A DNA stretch of 64,000 bases from Bryobacterales bacterium (GCA_022826925.1 JAJDTX010000130.1:25928-89927); one strand, 5' to 3'. Positions 44,682 through 54,679 are shown, counted from the stretch's first letter. Notes: generated from the sequence alone by a model not told the origin. Numbers and translations are program-made.

Positions 44682-47297
44682 ATGACCCCTTCAGGCATTT
44701 ACCGTTCGATTGTCCGCCTCTTGAGCCTTGGCCTGGCCGCAGCGACACTGCTGCTGGCCCAGCCAAACGACGCCCAGCCGGGACGCTTGCGTCCGGACGC
44801 GCCGGCACAGCACGAGGCCGCCCGCAAGAACATCCCTGACCTGGGCTCGTCAGAACAGTTCATGACGCCACGCGACCCGGAGCCGGAGCCACCACTGGAC
44901 CCACGCATTGTCGACGTGATGCGCATGACCGAAGACACGCGCTCTGACGATTTCCCGGACATCGTCACGAATCCCGCGGATCGCTCTGAAGTCTGGCTTG
45001 CATGGGCCAGCTACGACGGGTTCCAAGACGAGGTGCGCCTGGCGCGCTATGACAACGACGAGCAGCGTTGGAGCACGTGGACCCAAGTGCCCGGGGTCAG
45101 CGGGGACGTCTGGAAGCCTCGCTTGGCATTCGACGAGCAAGGGCGTGTGTGGACCGTCTGGTCGCAACAAGTCGACGGCAATTTCGATCTGTACGCACGC
45201 TGGTACGACGGCACGATCTTCGGCCCGCTGCAGCGGCTGACCAGCGCGCCGCAATCGGACTTCGACCACGACGTGGCATTTCGGGACGGCAAGATCCACC
45301 TGGCCTGGCAGGCGTTCCGGGGCAAGCAGTCCGACGTGTACTACATCGCCTACGAGGACGGCGCATGGGGGCAAGAGCTGCTGGTCAGCGACAGCGAGCA
45401 GAACGACTGGGAGCCCGCCATCGCGGTGGACTCGCAGGGTCACGTCACGGTCGCTTGGGATACGTACGACCAAGGGCGGTATGACGTGCGCATGCGCCGG
45501 ATCTCCGGCGGGGAGCCCGGGAACGTGATCGAAGTGGCCGCAACGGAGCGGCTGGAGGCCCGGCCCGACCTAGCAGTGGACAGCCAAGACCGGCTGTGGG
45601 TGAGCTACGAAGTGGGAAGGGTCAACTGGGCCAAGGACCAGGGGCGACTGGACAAAGTCGACATCGCCCCCGGCTATCCGATCTATGACCGGCGCGGCGT
45701 CGAGGTGGCGGCGTATGTCGGCGAGAGCAAGCTGGGCATGGCCGCTGAGTTTGCGATCGAGCGCGGCGAAAAGGCCTATACGCCCGACAGCGGCCAACTT
45801 CACCACTACGGTCGGCTGGCGATCGACGACCAAGATCGCCTGCACCTGCTGATTCGCAACCGCCAGGGAAGGCGGCTTGCCGACTACTGGCGCTTTTTCG
45901 TTACCACGCTGACAGACGAAGGCTGGACCGAGCCAGCCATGCTGCCGTACAGCCGGGGAAGATCCAGCATGTTCGCGGCCGCGACGCCGGCGCAAGACGG
46001 CTTGTGGATCGCCTGGCCCCGCGATGGCCACCCCACCTTCTCTGTGATGGTCAACCTGCCAGAGGAAACCGTGATCGAGAACGTGTACGCGGGTCGCTAC
46101 GAGCCCGGTGTCCGGCCATCGCAACCGGCCTTGAGCGACCGGGCGCCGGTCGTACCGGCGCGGCCCACAGCCCATCCAAACGAGGCCCAGGACGTGCGCC
46201 GCATCCGCGCCTATCGGACCCGCGTGGCGGGCAAGCAACTGCAGATCCTGCGCGGCGACACTCACCGGCACACGGAGCTCTCGATGGACCTGCGCGGGTC
46301 GCCGGACGGATCGATCCTCGACTTCTACCGCTACATGTTGGACGGGGCGGCCATGGACTGGGGCTTCATTTCTGACCACCAGTACGGTGCTGACCGAACG
46401 TACTGGTGGTGGCTGACTGAGAAGGCCGCGGATCTGTTCTACACGCAAGGCTATGCGTCGTTGTTCGGCTACGAGCGCTCGGTGCGGTACCCGAACGGGC
46501 ATCGCAACGTGTTCCACACCAAGCGCGGCATCCAGAACGTGCCGTTCTTCGTCAAGCCGGAAGAGTACATGCAGCGGCACAACGGCATCGGCGCGGTGAT
46601 CGAGGGTGACACCAAGATGCTCTACGAAGAGATTCGGCGCACCGGTGGCCTCGCGATCTCGCACACGTCCGCGACCAACATGGGAACCGACTGGCGCGAC
46701 AACGATCCCGATCTGGAGCCAGTGGTCGAGATCTTCCAGGGCGACCGCTACAGCTACGAATGCATGGGCTGCCCGTTCTCAGACAAGGGCGACGACTATC
46801 CGTCAGAGGGTTCGGCAATGCTCGAGGAAATCCACCCGGACGGGATGGTTGCCGCCGCTTGGGCGAAAGGCTACCGCCTCGGCGTCATCGCCAGCTCCGA
46901 CCACCTCTCGACGCATATGTCGTACGCCATGGTGTATGCCGAAGACGCCAGCAGGGAAGGCGTCTACAACGCCATCAAGCAACGCCACACCTATGCCGCG
47001 ACCGACAACATGATCGTGGACTTCCGGGTCGGCGAAGCCTTCATGGGAGACGAGATCCGCGCGCAGGGCGAAGTCCCGGCAATCCGGGCCATGATTCTCG
47101 GAACCGATACGATCCGCGAAATCGCGCTCGTGCGCAACAACGAGGTCGTGTACGCGCTCAACCCCATGTCGAAGGATGTTGAGTTCGAATACACAGACAA
47201 CGCACCGTCCCCGGGCGAGAACTTCTACTACGTGCGAGCGTTGCAGGAAAACGACGAGATCGCTTGGTCCTCGCCGATCTGGGTGATCCGCGAATGA
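44682..47297 (+). CDS. Exported DUF3604 protein with N-terminal propeller-like domain
   Basis: 871-aa protein with a signal peptide (about 1-26). Residues ~75-430 contain repeated beta-type modules of the form W-W-...-D-...-G: QGRVWTVWSQ, GKIHLAWQAF, QGHVTVAWDTY, QDRLWVSYEVG, QDRLHLLI, spaced ~50 residues, which suggests a beta-propeller. Residues ~520-871 are DUF3604, a PHP/amidohydrolase-like domain with putative metal ligands GDTHRHTELS, FISDHQYG, ISHTSA and SSDHLSTH. The function of DUF3604 is not established; a hydrolytic role is likely. No operon partner; recN converges. Confidence 0.9.
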   Translation: MTPSGIYRSIVRLLSLGLAAATLLLAQPNDAQPGRLRPDAPAQHEAARKNIPDLGSSEQFMTPRDPEPEPPLDPRIVDVMRMTEDTRSDDFPDIVTNPADRSEVWLAWASYDGFQDEVRLARYDNDEQRWSTWTQVPGVSGDVWKPRLAFDEQGRVWTVWSQQVDGNFDLYARWYDGTIFGPLQRLTSAPQSDFDHDVAFRDGKIHLAWQAFRGKQSDVYYIAYEDGAWGQELLVSDSEQNDWEPAIAVDSQGHVTVAWDTYDQGRYDVRMRRISGGEPGNVIEVAATERLEARPDLAVDSQDRLWVSYEVGRVNWAKDQGRLDKVDIAPGYPIYDRRGVEVAAYVGESKLGMAAEFAIERGEKAYTPDSGQLHHYGRLAIDDQDRLHLLIRNRQGRRLADYWRFFVTTLTDEGWTEPAMLPYSRGRSSMFAAATPAQDGLWIAWPRDGHPTFSVMVNLPEETVIENVYAGRYEPGVRPSQPALSDRAPVVPARPTAHPNEAQDVRRIRAYRTRVAGKQLQILRGDTHRHTELSMDLRGSPDGSILDFYRYMLDGAAMDWGFISDHQYGADRTYWWWLTEKAADLFYTQGYASLFGYERSVRYPNGHRNVFHTKRGIQNVPFFVKPEEYMQRHNGIGAVIEGDTKMLYEEIRRTGGLAISHTSATNMGTDWRDNDPDLEPVVEIFQGDRYSYECMGCPFSDKGDDYPSEGSAMLEEIHPDGMVAAAWAKGYRLGVIASSDHLSTHMSYAMVYAEDASREGVYNAIKQRHTYAATDNMIVDFRVGEAFMGDEIRAQGEVPAIRAMILGTDTIREIALVRNNEVVYALNPMSKDVEFEYTDNAPSPGENFYYVRALQENDEIAWSSPIWVIRE

Positions 47298-47354
47298 GCG
47301 GCTAGGCCGCAGCGACAGAGTACGTTCAGGCGCTCCGTAAACGCGGCGAGCGCC

Positions 47355-49043
47355 TCACGAGGGAGCAGGCGAGTACGCCCGCAAGAGCTCCTTGGCGTTT
47401 GCCAGCGCCGCCTCGCTCACTTCCGCGCCCGACAGCATGCGCGCAACCTCGTCGACCCGGCCGCTGGCGGAGAGGTGCCGGACGGCGGCGGTCGTGTGGG
47501 AGCTGTCATCCGACTTGGAAACATGGAAGTGGGCGTCTGCGAAGCACGCGATCTGTGGCAGATGCGTCACGCACAAGATCTGGCTTTGCCGCGAAAGCCG
47601 GCCAAGCCTGCGCCCGATGGCCTCCGCCACGCCGCCACCCACTCCGGCATCAATCTCGTCGAAGACGTAGGTCCGGCGATGCTCGCCGTGGTCGGCCGCG
47701 GCCTGCAGAACGGTCTTTAGCGCGAGCGCGACACGGGAGAGTTCCCCACCCGAGGCACCCTGGCCAAGCGGCCGGGCCGGCTGCCCGGGGTTGGCCGAGA
47801 AGAGAATCGCAGCCCTATCGGTCCCGGTCTCTGTCCACGTCTCGATGGTATCGATGGCCACTATAAACTCCGCCGTGGGCAGGGCCAGGTCACGCAATTC
47901 CGCCTTGGTCTGCGCGGCCAGCGCTTTCGCACCCTTGCGTCTTGCGCCTGACAGCTTCTTAGCGCTTCTGGCATAGTCAGCCGCCGCTTCTTCAGCTGCT
48001 CGTTCAAGCGTCTCGACCTGCTGGTCGCTCGAATCCAGCAGAGCCAGTTCGTCATTGACACGCTGTTGGAACGCCAAGACTTCGGCCAAGCTCGGGCCGT
48101 ACTTGCGTTTCAACCTGTCCAGCACCGCCAACCGCTCCTCGACTTCTTCCAGCCGTGCCGGGTCTGCTTCGATGCGGCCAAGGTACGCCTGCAGCTCGAA
48201 TGCCACATCGTCTGCCGTGGCCCGCGCCTCTTCCAATCGTTCGGCAAGCTCCGCCATGCTGCGGTCGATGTGCCCGATCTGTTCCAGGTCAGCCGAGGCC
48301 GCCTTGATTCGCGCCGAGGCCGATTCAGACGAGTCGTAGAGGCTGTCGAACGCCGCGAACGCACTCTTGCGCAAGTCCTCCGCGTTGGCCAGCAGCTTGC
48401 GCTCTCGATCAAGGATCTCGTCTTCGCCCGCCACTGGAGCGGCCCGGAACAGCTCTTCAGATTGGTAGCGCAGCAGGTCCAAGCGGTGCAGTCGCTCTTG
48501 CTCGTCACCCTTCACCCGGCTCAAGGCCTGCGTGCACTGAGTCCATTTCTGGTGAACCGCTCGGAGAGCGCTGGCCTGATCGCCCAGCCCGGCATAGACA
48601 TCGACCATGCGCAGCTGCGCCGCTGGAGACAGGAGGGTCTGCTGCTCGTGCTGGCCATGGATGTCTCCGAGGTGGGCCGCCAGTTGCCGGAGTTTCGCCA
48701 GCGTGGCCGGAGAGCCGTTGATATAGGCGCGGCTCTTGCCCGAAGCGAGAACATGCCGCTCGAGGATCAACTCATCGTCCTGGCTATCGCGGCCGCCATC
48801 TTCCGACGGCAGTTGCGCGGCCACGCCGGGAGCACATTCGAAACGCCCGCAGATACGCGCCTTGCTGGCTCCCGCGCGTACGACATCCGCGCTGGCGCGC
48901 GCACCGAACAGCAGTGCCAAGGAATCAACGACGATGGACTTGCCGCTGCCGGTCTCACCGGTCAGGAGGTTGAGGCCCGAGTGGAATTCGACTCGGAGCC
49001 TGTCCACCACGGCATAGCTCTCAATGTCGAGTTCTTGAAGCAT
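47355..49043 (-). CDS. recN: DNA repair protein RecN
   Basis: 562-aa SMC-like ATPase for double-strand-break repair. The N-terminal half has Walker A GETGSGKSIVVDSL and the Q-loop LGDIHGQHEQQ. A coiled-coil occupies about 150-350. The C-terminal half has ASGGELSRVALALK (signature), Walker B TYVFDEIDAGVGG and the D/H-loops CVTHLPQIACFADAH. Length is typical. It is followed by 310 bp without a gene and then the VapBC pair in the same orientation. A LexA box was not found by eye. Confidence 0.95.
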   Translation of the reverse strand: MLQELDIESYAVVDRLRVEFHSGLNLLTGETGSGKSIVVDSLALLFGARASADVVRAGASKARICGRFECAPGVAAQLPSEDGGRDSQDDELILERHVLASGKSRAYINGSPATLAKLRQLAAHLGDIHGQHEQQTLLSPAAQLRMVDVYAGLGDQASALRAVHQKWTQCTQALSRVKGDEQERLHRLDLLRYQSEELFRAAPVAGEDEILDRERKLLANAEDLRKSAFAAFDSLYDSSESASARIKAASADLEQIGHIDRSMAELAERLEEARATADDVAFELQAYLGRIEADPARLEEVEERLAVLDRLKRKYGPSLAEVLAFQQRVNDELALLDSSDQQVETLERAAEEAAADYARSAKKLSGARRKGAKALAAQTKAELRDLALPTAEFIVAIDTIETWTETGTDRAAILFSANPGQPARPLGQGASGGELSRVALALKTVLQAAADHGEHRRTYVFDEIDAGVGGGVAEAIGRRLGRLSRQSQILCVTHLPQIACFADAHFHVSKSDDSSHTTAAVRHLSASGRVDEVARMLSGAEVSEAALANAKELLRAYSPAPS

Positions 49044-49354
49044 GAGCAGATGATCTTTCGCTCGGAGTTGCAGACCTGAAGGGCGCGGGAGTGCAGCAGG
49101 GCGGATTCGGGTCGGCTAACTTCAGGGAATTATATCGGGGGAAGCCTGTAGGAGTGTCGGTGTCACTCAGGCAAAGAGTTCTGGAGTGACGGCCAGCGCA
49201 GCGGCCCATGTCGATTCTTCGGCGGCAATAGCGCGGTTGCCACCGAATCTGACAGCGGCATTCACGTCGCCGTTCGCGGTCAAGCCGAGGGCCGTTCGGT
49301 CTTGGAGTCGGCGACGAGCAAGAGCTATTCCGGAATGGGCAGCCGGCCGGAATC
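49044..49354. other. ~310 bp without a supported gene
   Basis: The minus strand contains a coherent-looking frame (about 49370-49190) reading RTALGLTANGDVNAAVRFGGN...ALAVTPELFA before a stop, overlapping the VapC stop. It has no start codon of its own apart from a GTG, and no family match. Possibly a relic. Confidence 0.4.
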
Positions 49355-49792
49355 CTATCGAACCAGTACGACCGCCGCCTCCAGTCGCGTGCCCTGTAAG
49401 GATCTCCCAAGCCTTCTGTCAAACGTCACAAGGCGTCCGTCCCAACGCGACGCAAGCGCGGCAAGGTGAAGATCTGTCAACTGCTGATGGCCAAGCAGCC
49501 GACCCCTCAGTTCATCGTCGAGGGCAGTCCGCAGAGACAAGTCGTCTGGCCAAAAGCAATGTCCGCCTGAGGCGCAAAACCGGTCTAGCCGTCGCAGAAC
49601 TTCGACGGGAGGCGCAGTCACGGTCGGATACGCAGGGTTTGACAGGACTCGTATGCAACCGGCTTCTGTCATCGAGCAGGTAGCCCAATCGGAAGAAAAC
49701 CGCGTTCCAAACCAATGATGGGCCGTGTCGTGATTGACGTGCCGAGGATCGAACAACGCCACTAAGAAGTTGATGTCCAACAAATGGCTCAC
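49355..49792 (-). CDS. VapC-like PIN-domain toxin
   Basis: 145-aa PIN RNase of the mycobacterial VapC subgroup. Catalytic acids: Asp6 in HLLDINFL, Glu43 in SMTEAG, Asp107 in QLTDLHLA and Asp125 in VTFDRRLG. The motif FDPRHVNHDTAHHWF is typical. It starts with GTG and overlaps the antitoxin stop by four bases (GTGA). A different lineage from the FitB-like toxin at 3190-3633. Confidence 0.9.
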   Translation of the reverse strand: MSHLLDINFLVALFDPRHVNHDTAHHWFGTRFSSDWATCSMTEAGCIRVLSNPAYPTVTAPPVEVLRRLDRFCASGGHCFWPDDLSLRTALDDELRGRLLGHQQLTDLHLAALASRWDGRLVTFDRRLGRSLQGTRLEAAVVLVR

Positions 49793-50028
49793 AGTTCCGG
49801 GTCACGCAGTCGATTGACCAGCGCTACGTCTGGTGGCGTTCCTTCGTAGTCGGCCCCCATATCCATGGGAAATACCGGGACACCATTTCGGACCTTAGGT
49901 GGGCCTTCAGGCTCGAGCGCCCGAAGGATCAGTTCCGAGGCTACTGCGCCGATCGTTTCGCAGCGCTGCTGCGCGAGCTGCCGCACCTTTGTCAAGGCCT
50001 CGGCGGACAGGTTCAAGGTCGTCCTCAT
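49789..50028 (-). CDS. VapB-like ribbon-helix-helix antitoxin
   Basis: 79-aa protein starting MRTTLNLSAEALTKVRQL, a ribbon-helix-helix DNA-binding opening. The C-terminal tail (PPKVRNGVPVFPMDMGADYEGTPPDVALVNRLRD) is the typical toxin-wrapping end of this VapB group. ATG at 50028 is preferred to a codon at 50052. Coupled to the toxin by overlapping start and stop. Expected to autoregulate. Confidence 0.87.
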   Translation of the reverse strand: MRTTLNLSAEALTKVRQLAQQRCETIGAVASELILRALEPEGPPKVRNGVPVFPMDMGADYEGTPPDVALVNRLRDPEL

Positions 50029-50275
50029 GGCTGTACCACTCCATACTAGCATCGGTGATGCTGCGCATCAAGCATCACAATTGCTCTCCGCCCATCTCGC
50101 ATCCAATCCGGACGATTATTCGGGAGCTGCCGTGGACGCGACACGAAGACTCAACTGCTGTCTAGACGTTGTGGCAGCAGCAGTCGGACGCGAATGATAC
50201 TCAGTCACGCCGGGACGGTCCGCGCGGGCTCTGGTTTGGCAGGAGACCCGAAACGGGCTAGGGTAGTAGCTGGCC

Positions 50276-51829
50276 ATGGCCACGCGCCGCCTACCTATCG
50301 GTATCCAGACGTTTCGCGAGATCCGCGAGAGCGACTGCTACTACGTTGACAAGACCGGCTACGCGCTACGACTGTTCCAAGGCGGCAAACACTATTTCCT
50401 ATCGCGTCCCCGGCGCTTCGGCAAGAGCCTGTTCTTGGACACGTTGAAGGAACTCTTCGATGGCAGCCGGAGCCTGTTCGTAGGTCTCGATGTACATGAC
50501 CGATGGGACTGGTCTGTCTCCTTTCCGGTTGTGCGCCTAGACTTTGGCGGCCTCAATGCCACCAAGCCCGGCGCCCTGGAAGAGGACGTGCTGGCGCAGT
50601 TGTTGAATCTAGAGAGCGCTGCGGGCGTGCAGGCGCGCCACAGCTCTGGACCCCGCCGCTTGGAGGATCTCATCCGCTCCCTGCATCGTGACAGCGGCCA
50701 GCGGGTCTGCGTGTTGGTCGACGAGTACGACAAACCGATCCTAGACGCGTTGGAGGATCCGGAACTGGCACGCGCCAACCGCGAGTACCTGCGCGGGCTG
50801 TACGGAATGATCAAGTCCTGTGATGCCCACATCCGTTTCTGTTTCCTCACCGGAGTGAGCAAGTTCTCCAAAGTTAGCCTCTTCTCCGGCCTGAACAACC
50901 TTGTTGACATCACGCTCGACGAGCGCTACGCCGCCATCTGCGGCTACACCGAGTACGACCTTGAGACAGTATTCGCAGCCGAGTTGCCGGGCCTGGACCG
51001 CGAGCGGATCCGAGACTGGTACAACGGCTATAGCTGGGGCCTGCCGGCTGACACCGTGTACAACCCCTTCGCTCTCCTGCTCCTATTCGACAAGCGCACC
51101 TTCAAGCCGTGGTGGTTCGAGACTGGCACGCCGTCGTTTCTGACCAAGCTGCTGACGAAGCGCTGCGTCGCCGCCGACAGACTCGACGGGTTGCGAGCCA
51201 GCGAGGCCTTGCTCAGCACGTTCGACGTGGGCAGCATCGCCCCCGAGGCGTTGCTGTTCCAGACCGGCTACCTCACGGTCGGCGGGCGCGAACGGGGTGC
51301 CGATGGTATCGAGTACTTTCGCTTGGTGTATCCGAACCGCGAAGTGCGCCAGAGCCTGAACCTAAGCCTGCTGAACCATATCACCGGGGATCCGAGTCAG
51401 CGCGAAAGGCAAAGTCAAGACTTGCAACAGTTGCTGCAAGCGGCCGACTTGGACGGGCTGGAGGCCTGGTTCCGAGCCTTATTCGCCGGCATTCCATACC
51501 ACTGGCACAGTCGCAACACGATCGCGGATTACGAGGGCTACTATGCCAGCGTGTTCTACAGCTTCTTCGTCGGGTCCGGCGCAATGGTGACGACAGAGGA
51601 CAGCGGAAGCGCGGGGCGCGCGGACCTAGTGGTGCGAACAGCCAGCAGGACGTACCTATTCGAGTTCAAGGTCTTCACGTCGTCGCAGCAGGGTGCAGCG
51701 TTGCGGCAGTTACAGGAGCGGGACTACGCAGCCAAGTACCGCCACCTCGGGCTGCCGATCCATTTGGTCGGGGTGGAGTTCAACGCCCAGTCACGCGCTG
51801 TGGAAGTGTTTGAGAGCGCCCGTGCCTGA
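50276..51829 (+). CDS. AAA-ATPase-like protein with C-terminal PDDEXK nuclease-like domain
   Basis: 517-aa protein matching the AAA-ATPase-like (PF09820) plus PDDEXK_9 (DUF1703) architecture. The N-terminus has GIQTFREIRESDCYYVDKTGYALRLF, a P-loop-like RPRRFGKSLFLDTLKELF and VLVDEYDKPILDAL (Walker B). The C-terminal nuclease core shows GRADLVVRTASRTYLFEFKVF, with Asp and Glu-x-Lys in place. Families of this kind occur in many copies in host-associated and sponge-associated bacteria; function is unproven. It starts about 250 bp from the divergent VapB gene and may belong to the same accessory insertion. Confidence 0.88.
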   Translation: MATRRLPIGIQTFREIRESDCYYVDKTGYALRLFQGGKHYFLSRPRRFGKSLFLDTLKELFDGSRSLFVGLDVHDRWDWSVSFPVVRLDFGGLNATKPGALEEDVLAQLLNLESAAGVQARHSSGPRRLEDLIRSLHRDSGQRVCVLVDEYDKPILDALEDPELARANREYLRGLYGMIKSCDAHIRFCFLTGVSKFSKVSLFSGLNNLVDITLDERYAAICGYTEYDLETVFAAELPGLDRERIRDWYNGYSWGLPADTVYNPFALLLLFDKRTFKPWWFETGTPSFLTKLLTKRCVAADRLDGLRASEALLSTFDVGSIAPEALLFQTGYLTVGGRERGADGIEYFRLVYPNREVRQSLNLSLLNHITGDPSQRERQSQDLQQLLQAADLDGLEAWFRALFAGIPYHWHSRNTIADYEGYYASVFYSFFVGSGAMVTTEDSGSAGRADLVVRTASRTYLFEFKVFTSSQQGAALRQLQERDYAAKYRHLGLPIHLVGVEFNAQSRAVEVFESARA

Positions 51830-52116
51830 GCTGTCAACGGGTGCTGGTGTACCGGACTCGAATCTATAGGTACGCGGCTACGGCGATCCGGAAGCCCATC
51901 CATGAAACCTATTGCTTCGTCCTGCGTCTGATTGAAAGTGCATTTCTCGAGGTCAGATGACAAGCTTCGCTCTTGTCTCTGGAAGCCCTACGTTGGGACC
52001 AGCAGCGCTCCCGGAAGTTTTCCGAGCGCAAAGTCTCGAGACTGTGTCGTCGAAGGGTGCCAGTGGCTAGCGCTGGCGATGGACTATTCTCCGGTTGACG
52101 GAGGTGGGGGTTAAGC

Positions 52117-52488
52117 ATGACTAATCGCAACTTGTTGCTTTCGTTCGTCCTGGCAGGTGTCGCCGTTAGTGGCATCGTTCTCGGACAGTCGATGGAAGAT
52201 GGCGATTCTGCAGCGGCGGATTCCGACGCTGGCGAATGGGAAATGTTCAGCGGAAACGTTGTTGCGCTCGAAGGGACGGGAGAGGGTTCTGCCGGCACCG
52301 ACCCAACCTCCGCTGAAGGGCCGCTCTTTATCTACAACACGCGGACCGGCAAGGTGTACCGAATCTTCACGGGCTGCGGTGACTTGGGCGTCAACGGGTG
52401 CATTGAGGCTCTCCCGGTCGTCATGGAGGGGCAGTTCACTACGGTGGTGCCGCAGCCGCAGTCTGGTGGCGGTCAGATCCGCCGGTAG
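52117..52488 (+). CDS. Small secreted protein of unknown function
   Basis: 123-aa protein with a signal peptide (about 1-23, ending VLGQ). The mature chain is acidic near its start (SMEDGDSAAADSDAGEWEMF), then GPLFIYNTRTGKVYRIFTGCGDLGVNGCIEALPVV with two cysteines, and a Gln/Gly-rich tail. No family recognised. A GGAGG stretch lies upstream of the ATG at a somewhat long distance. Not evidently part of an operon. Confidence 0.7.
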   Translation: MTNRNLLLSFVLAGVAVSGIVLGQSMEDGDSAAADSDAGEWEMFSGNVVALEGTGEGSAGTDPTSAEGPLFIYNTRTGKVYRIFTGCGDLGVNGCIEALPVVMEGQFTTVVPQPQSGGGQIRR

Positions 52489-52824
52489 AATCCCACCGCG
52501 GTTTTCGGTGGCAAGAGTTCACGGCCGTCCGGGACGAGGACGCCCCTGCGGGTCCCTTGTACCCGTCAACGCAGATTTCTCTTTGGCTCTTACGACGTTG
52601 CCATAGCTGCTTGGAACCAAGTCACTTAGAGACAGCTGTGGGGCCACGCGGCGAGTCAGCCCTCTAACAGCTGCAGACTTGCTAGCTTCGACTGACACGT
52701 GTCGAATTCCGATGCGTCTCAACCGAAACGACGAGCAACGAACTGACGGAACGGGTGAGTCATGGGTCAAGCGACCCCGGGACAGCCAAGTGTCGTTCGA
52801 AAAAAGATTCGGTGCAGAGCAGGC
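52489..52824. other. ~335 bp without a supported gene
   Basis: Short frames only, none with a signal or motif. Similarity to the 3' flanks of the tandem units begins near 52825. Confidence 0.5.
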
Positions 52825-52907
52825 CTGCCTCGTACTGCGTGTGAGCTATGGCCTGCCAATGCAGAGACGCCACTCCGACAGCATGGCAGCGATACTCGGC
52901 CGCGTGA

Positions 52908-54353
52908 CTAGGGGGCTACGTTTTCTGACGCGGAACTCACAACGGTCGCGCGGGCTGACTGCGGCATGCCGGAGAGTTCCAGATCAACCGGGTCAATGAT
53001 TCGGAGCTCGCTCCAATCGTGCAGGATCCGCTTGACATCCTCGGAATGCTGGCCGTTAGGGAACGTGCTGAGATACGTCTCGTACAGCACGGCTGCCTGC
53101 TCGAACTCTCCCCGGCCTGTATGCACTTCGGCCAGAACGAGATAGCTCAAGGGCCAATTGTCCATCTCGCCCGCATTCTCGATCATCTCGACCATCAACT
53201 CCGCCTTAGATAAGTTGCCGGCCTCAAGAGCCGCGAAACTGTTGTAGAAGCGAAACTTCATGGACCCTGGTGACATCGCCAAGTATCGGTCCGTCAGTGA
53301 TTCCAATTCGGTCCAGTCCTTGTCGGCGACTGCCATTTCGATCAACGGCGGGTACGGCTTCAAGAATCGACCGTCAATCTCGATGGAGCGCTCGAACGCC
53401 TCGCGTGCGCGTCCCGTGTCGCCTAGCCCTCGGCGAGCTCTACCCAGCGCCTCCCAAGCGGCCGCAAACTCCGGATGCAGTTCGACTGCTCGCTCTAGGA
53501 GCGGAATCGCCTTGGCGTAGTTGGGCTCCTCGACGGACCGAAGCGCCCTCGAGGCTTTCTCGTATGGCTTCCTGGCCTTCTTGGGGGCCGTCAGCGTCGT
53601 GAAGCTGACCGGGTCTCCGGACGCCCCCTCGATGGGGCTCAGAACGATTGTGCCGACACTAGTCCGGCTCATTGGGCGCGTCATCCCCAGCCAAAGACGG
53701 TCCGAGCGATGGCCTGGAAATTCGGCATATAGCCAGCAGTTCGATAGGTTCAATCCTCCCCGCCCTACTCTGATTGGGAACCCTGGCGTTCCGAAGAAGG
53801 CCAACCGGGCGCTCGCATCCGACATGGCCAGCACGGGGTTGCAGCTGGGCTGAAATGAAAACCGACCTCTCCTGTCTGTGTAGATCTGCGGGAGCGACTG
53901 AGTTCCGCAGCCCAGCCTGATGACTACCGGCTCGGGCAAACCCTCGGCACCTTCGATGATCACTTTCCCAGCAAGGATAATCGGCAGGTACAAACGATTG
54001 GCGCTACGCTGCTTGATAATGGGTGACGCTGTCTCGTACGACGATGTCGATCGCCGGGTCTGACTGCCCGAGGATGAACCGTAGGTGTTGCGGGAGCCGC
54101 CGTAGGTGTTGCGGGACGTGCCGTAAGAGCTGCTGGAGGTCCCGTAGCTGCTGCTCGATGTGCCGTAAGAACTGCTGGACGTGCTGCGGCTGCTAGTGCT
54201 GGAGCTGCCACGGCTGCTGCTGGAGCTACCGTACGAACTGCTGGAAGAGGAAGAACTTCCCCCGCGCTGTTGCGATTGGCCAAATGCTGTATGGCCCGAG
54301 ATCACCAGAGAAACGCTGACTAGGCATGTGCCCGCGAATGTAAGTCTACGCAT
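52908..54353 (-). CDS. Secreted Ser/Tyr-rich + TPR protein, copy 1
   Basis: 481-aa exported protein. After a signal peptide (about 1-25, ending AFGQ) comes a low-complexity domain of Ser, Tyr, Gly and Thr (~28-110) with heptads of the type SSSSYGT plus SRNTYGG. A carboxypeptidase-regulatory-like beta domain follows (~115-245; LYLPIILAGKVIIEGAEGLPEPVVIRLGCG...TDRRGRFSFQP). The C-terminal half (~260-455) has TPR helices such as AIPLLERAVELHPEFAAAWEALGRAR. The last two parts resemble an acidobacterial CarboxypepD_reg+TPR family; the Ser/Tyr region seems added. Function unknown. ATG at 54353. Confidence 0.85.
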   Translation of the reverse strand: MRRLTFAGTCLVSVSLVISGHTAFGQSQQRGGSSSSSSSSYGSSSSSRGSSSTSSRSTSSSSYGTSSSSYGTSSSSYGTSRNTYGGSRNTYGSSSGSQTRRSTSSYETASPIIKQRSANRLYLPIILAGKVIIEGAEGLPEPVVIRLGCGTQSLPQIYTDRRGRFSFQPSCNPVLAMSDASARLAFFGTPGFPIRVGRGGLNLSNCWLYAEFPGHRSDRLWLGMTRPMSRTSVGTIVLSPIEGASGDPVSFTTLTAPKKARKPYEKASRALRSVEEPNYAKAIPLLERAVELHPEFAAAWEALGRARRGLGDTGRAREAFERSIEIDGRFLKPYPPLIEMAVADKDWTELESLTDRYLAMSPGSMKFRFYNSFAALEAGNLSKAELMVEMIENAGEMDNWPLSYLVLAEVHTGRGEFEQAAVLYETYLSTFPNGQHSEDVKRILHDWSELRIIDPVDLELSGMPQSARATVVSSASENVAP

Positions 54354-54679
54354 GGTCCAATCGTGCTCCACCTCGCCTGCAATGCCCGGGGTGGGCATGG
54401 ATCCAGCCTAGCAAGTCGGCTATTCGTGCGCTCTGCCCAGAGCCGCTTCGGCCGGGCTGGATTCTTGGTGCTGGAAACCTGACTTGCACCTGCCGCCGCG
54501 CCAGGGTGTCACCTGTGCAGGCAGTGTTGTTGACGTTTAAGCGAAGGATACCGTTGCAGTGAATCGAGAGATTTCTTGAGGGGATGTAAGTTGGGGGTGC
54601 TCGGCGCTGCGGTCGCGCTTCGGTCCGGCAATGTAAAGGCAGTGCTCCCAAAGCATGCACGCGATCATCGGCCGGGTGA
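54354..54679. other. Leader between copies 1 and 2
   Basis: Conserved with the matching regions 56102-56427 and 57874-58098. In copies 2 and 3 the frame upstream of the start stays open (GRIGSGSECMAA...GIAxEVEHDST), but in copy 1 indels break it, so the leader is probably untranslated. A conserved GTCAACA...GCAGGTGCAAGTC region recurs in all three leaders. Confidence 0.6.

Noticed and set aside
47298..47310. GCGGC-TAG-GCCGC hairpin between the DUF3604 gene and recN
   Set aside because: Five-bp stem without a T-run; too weak to call.
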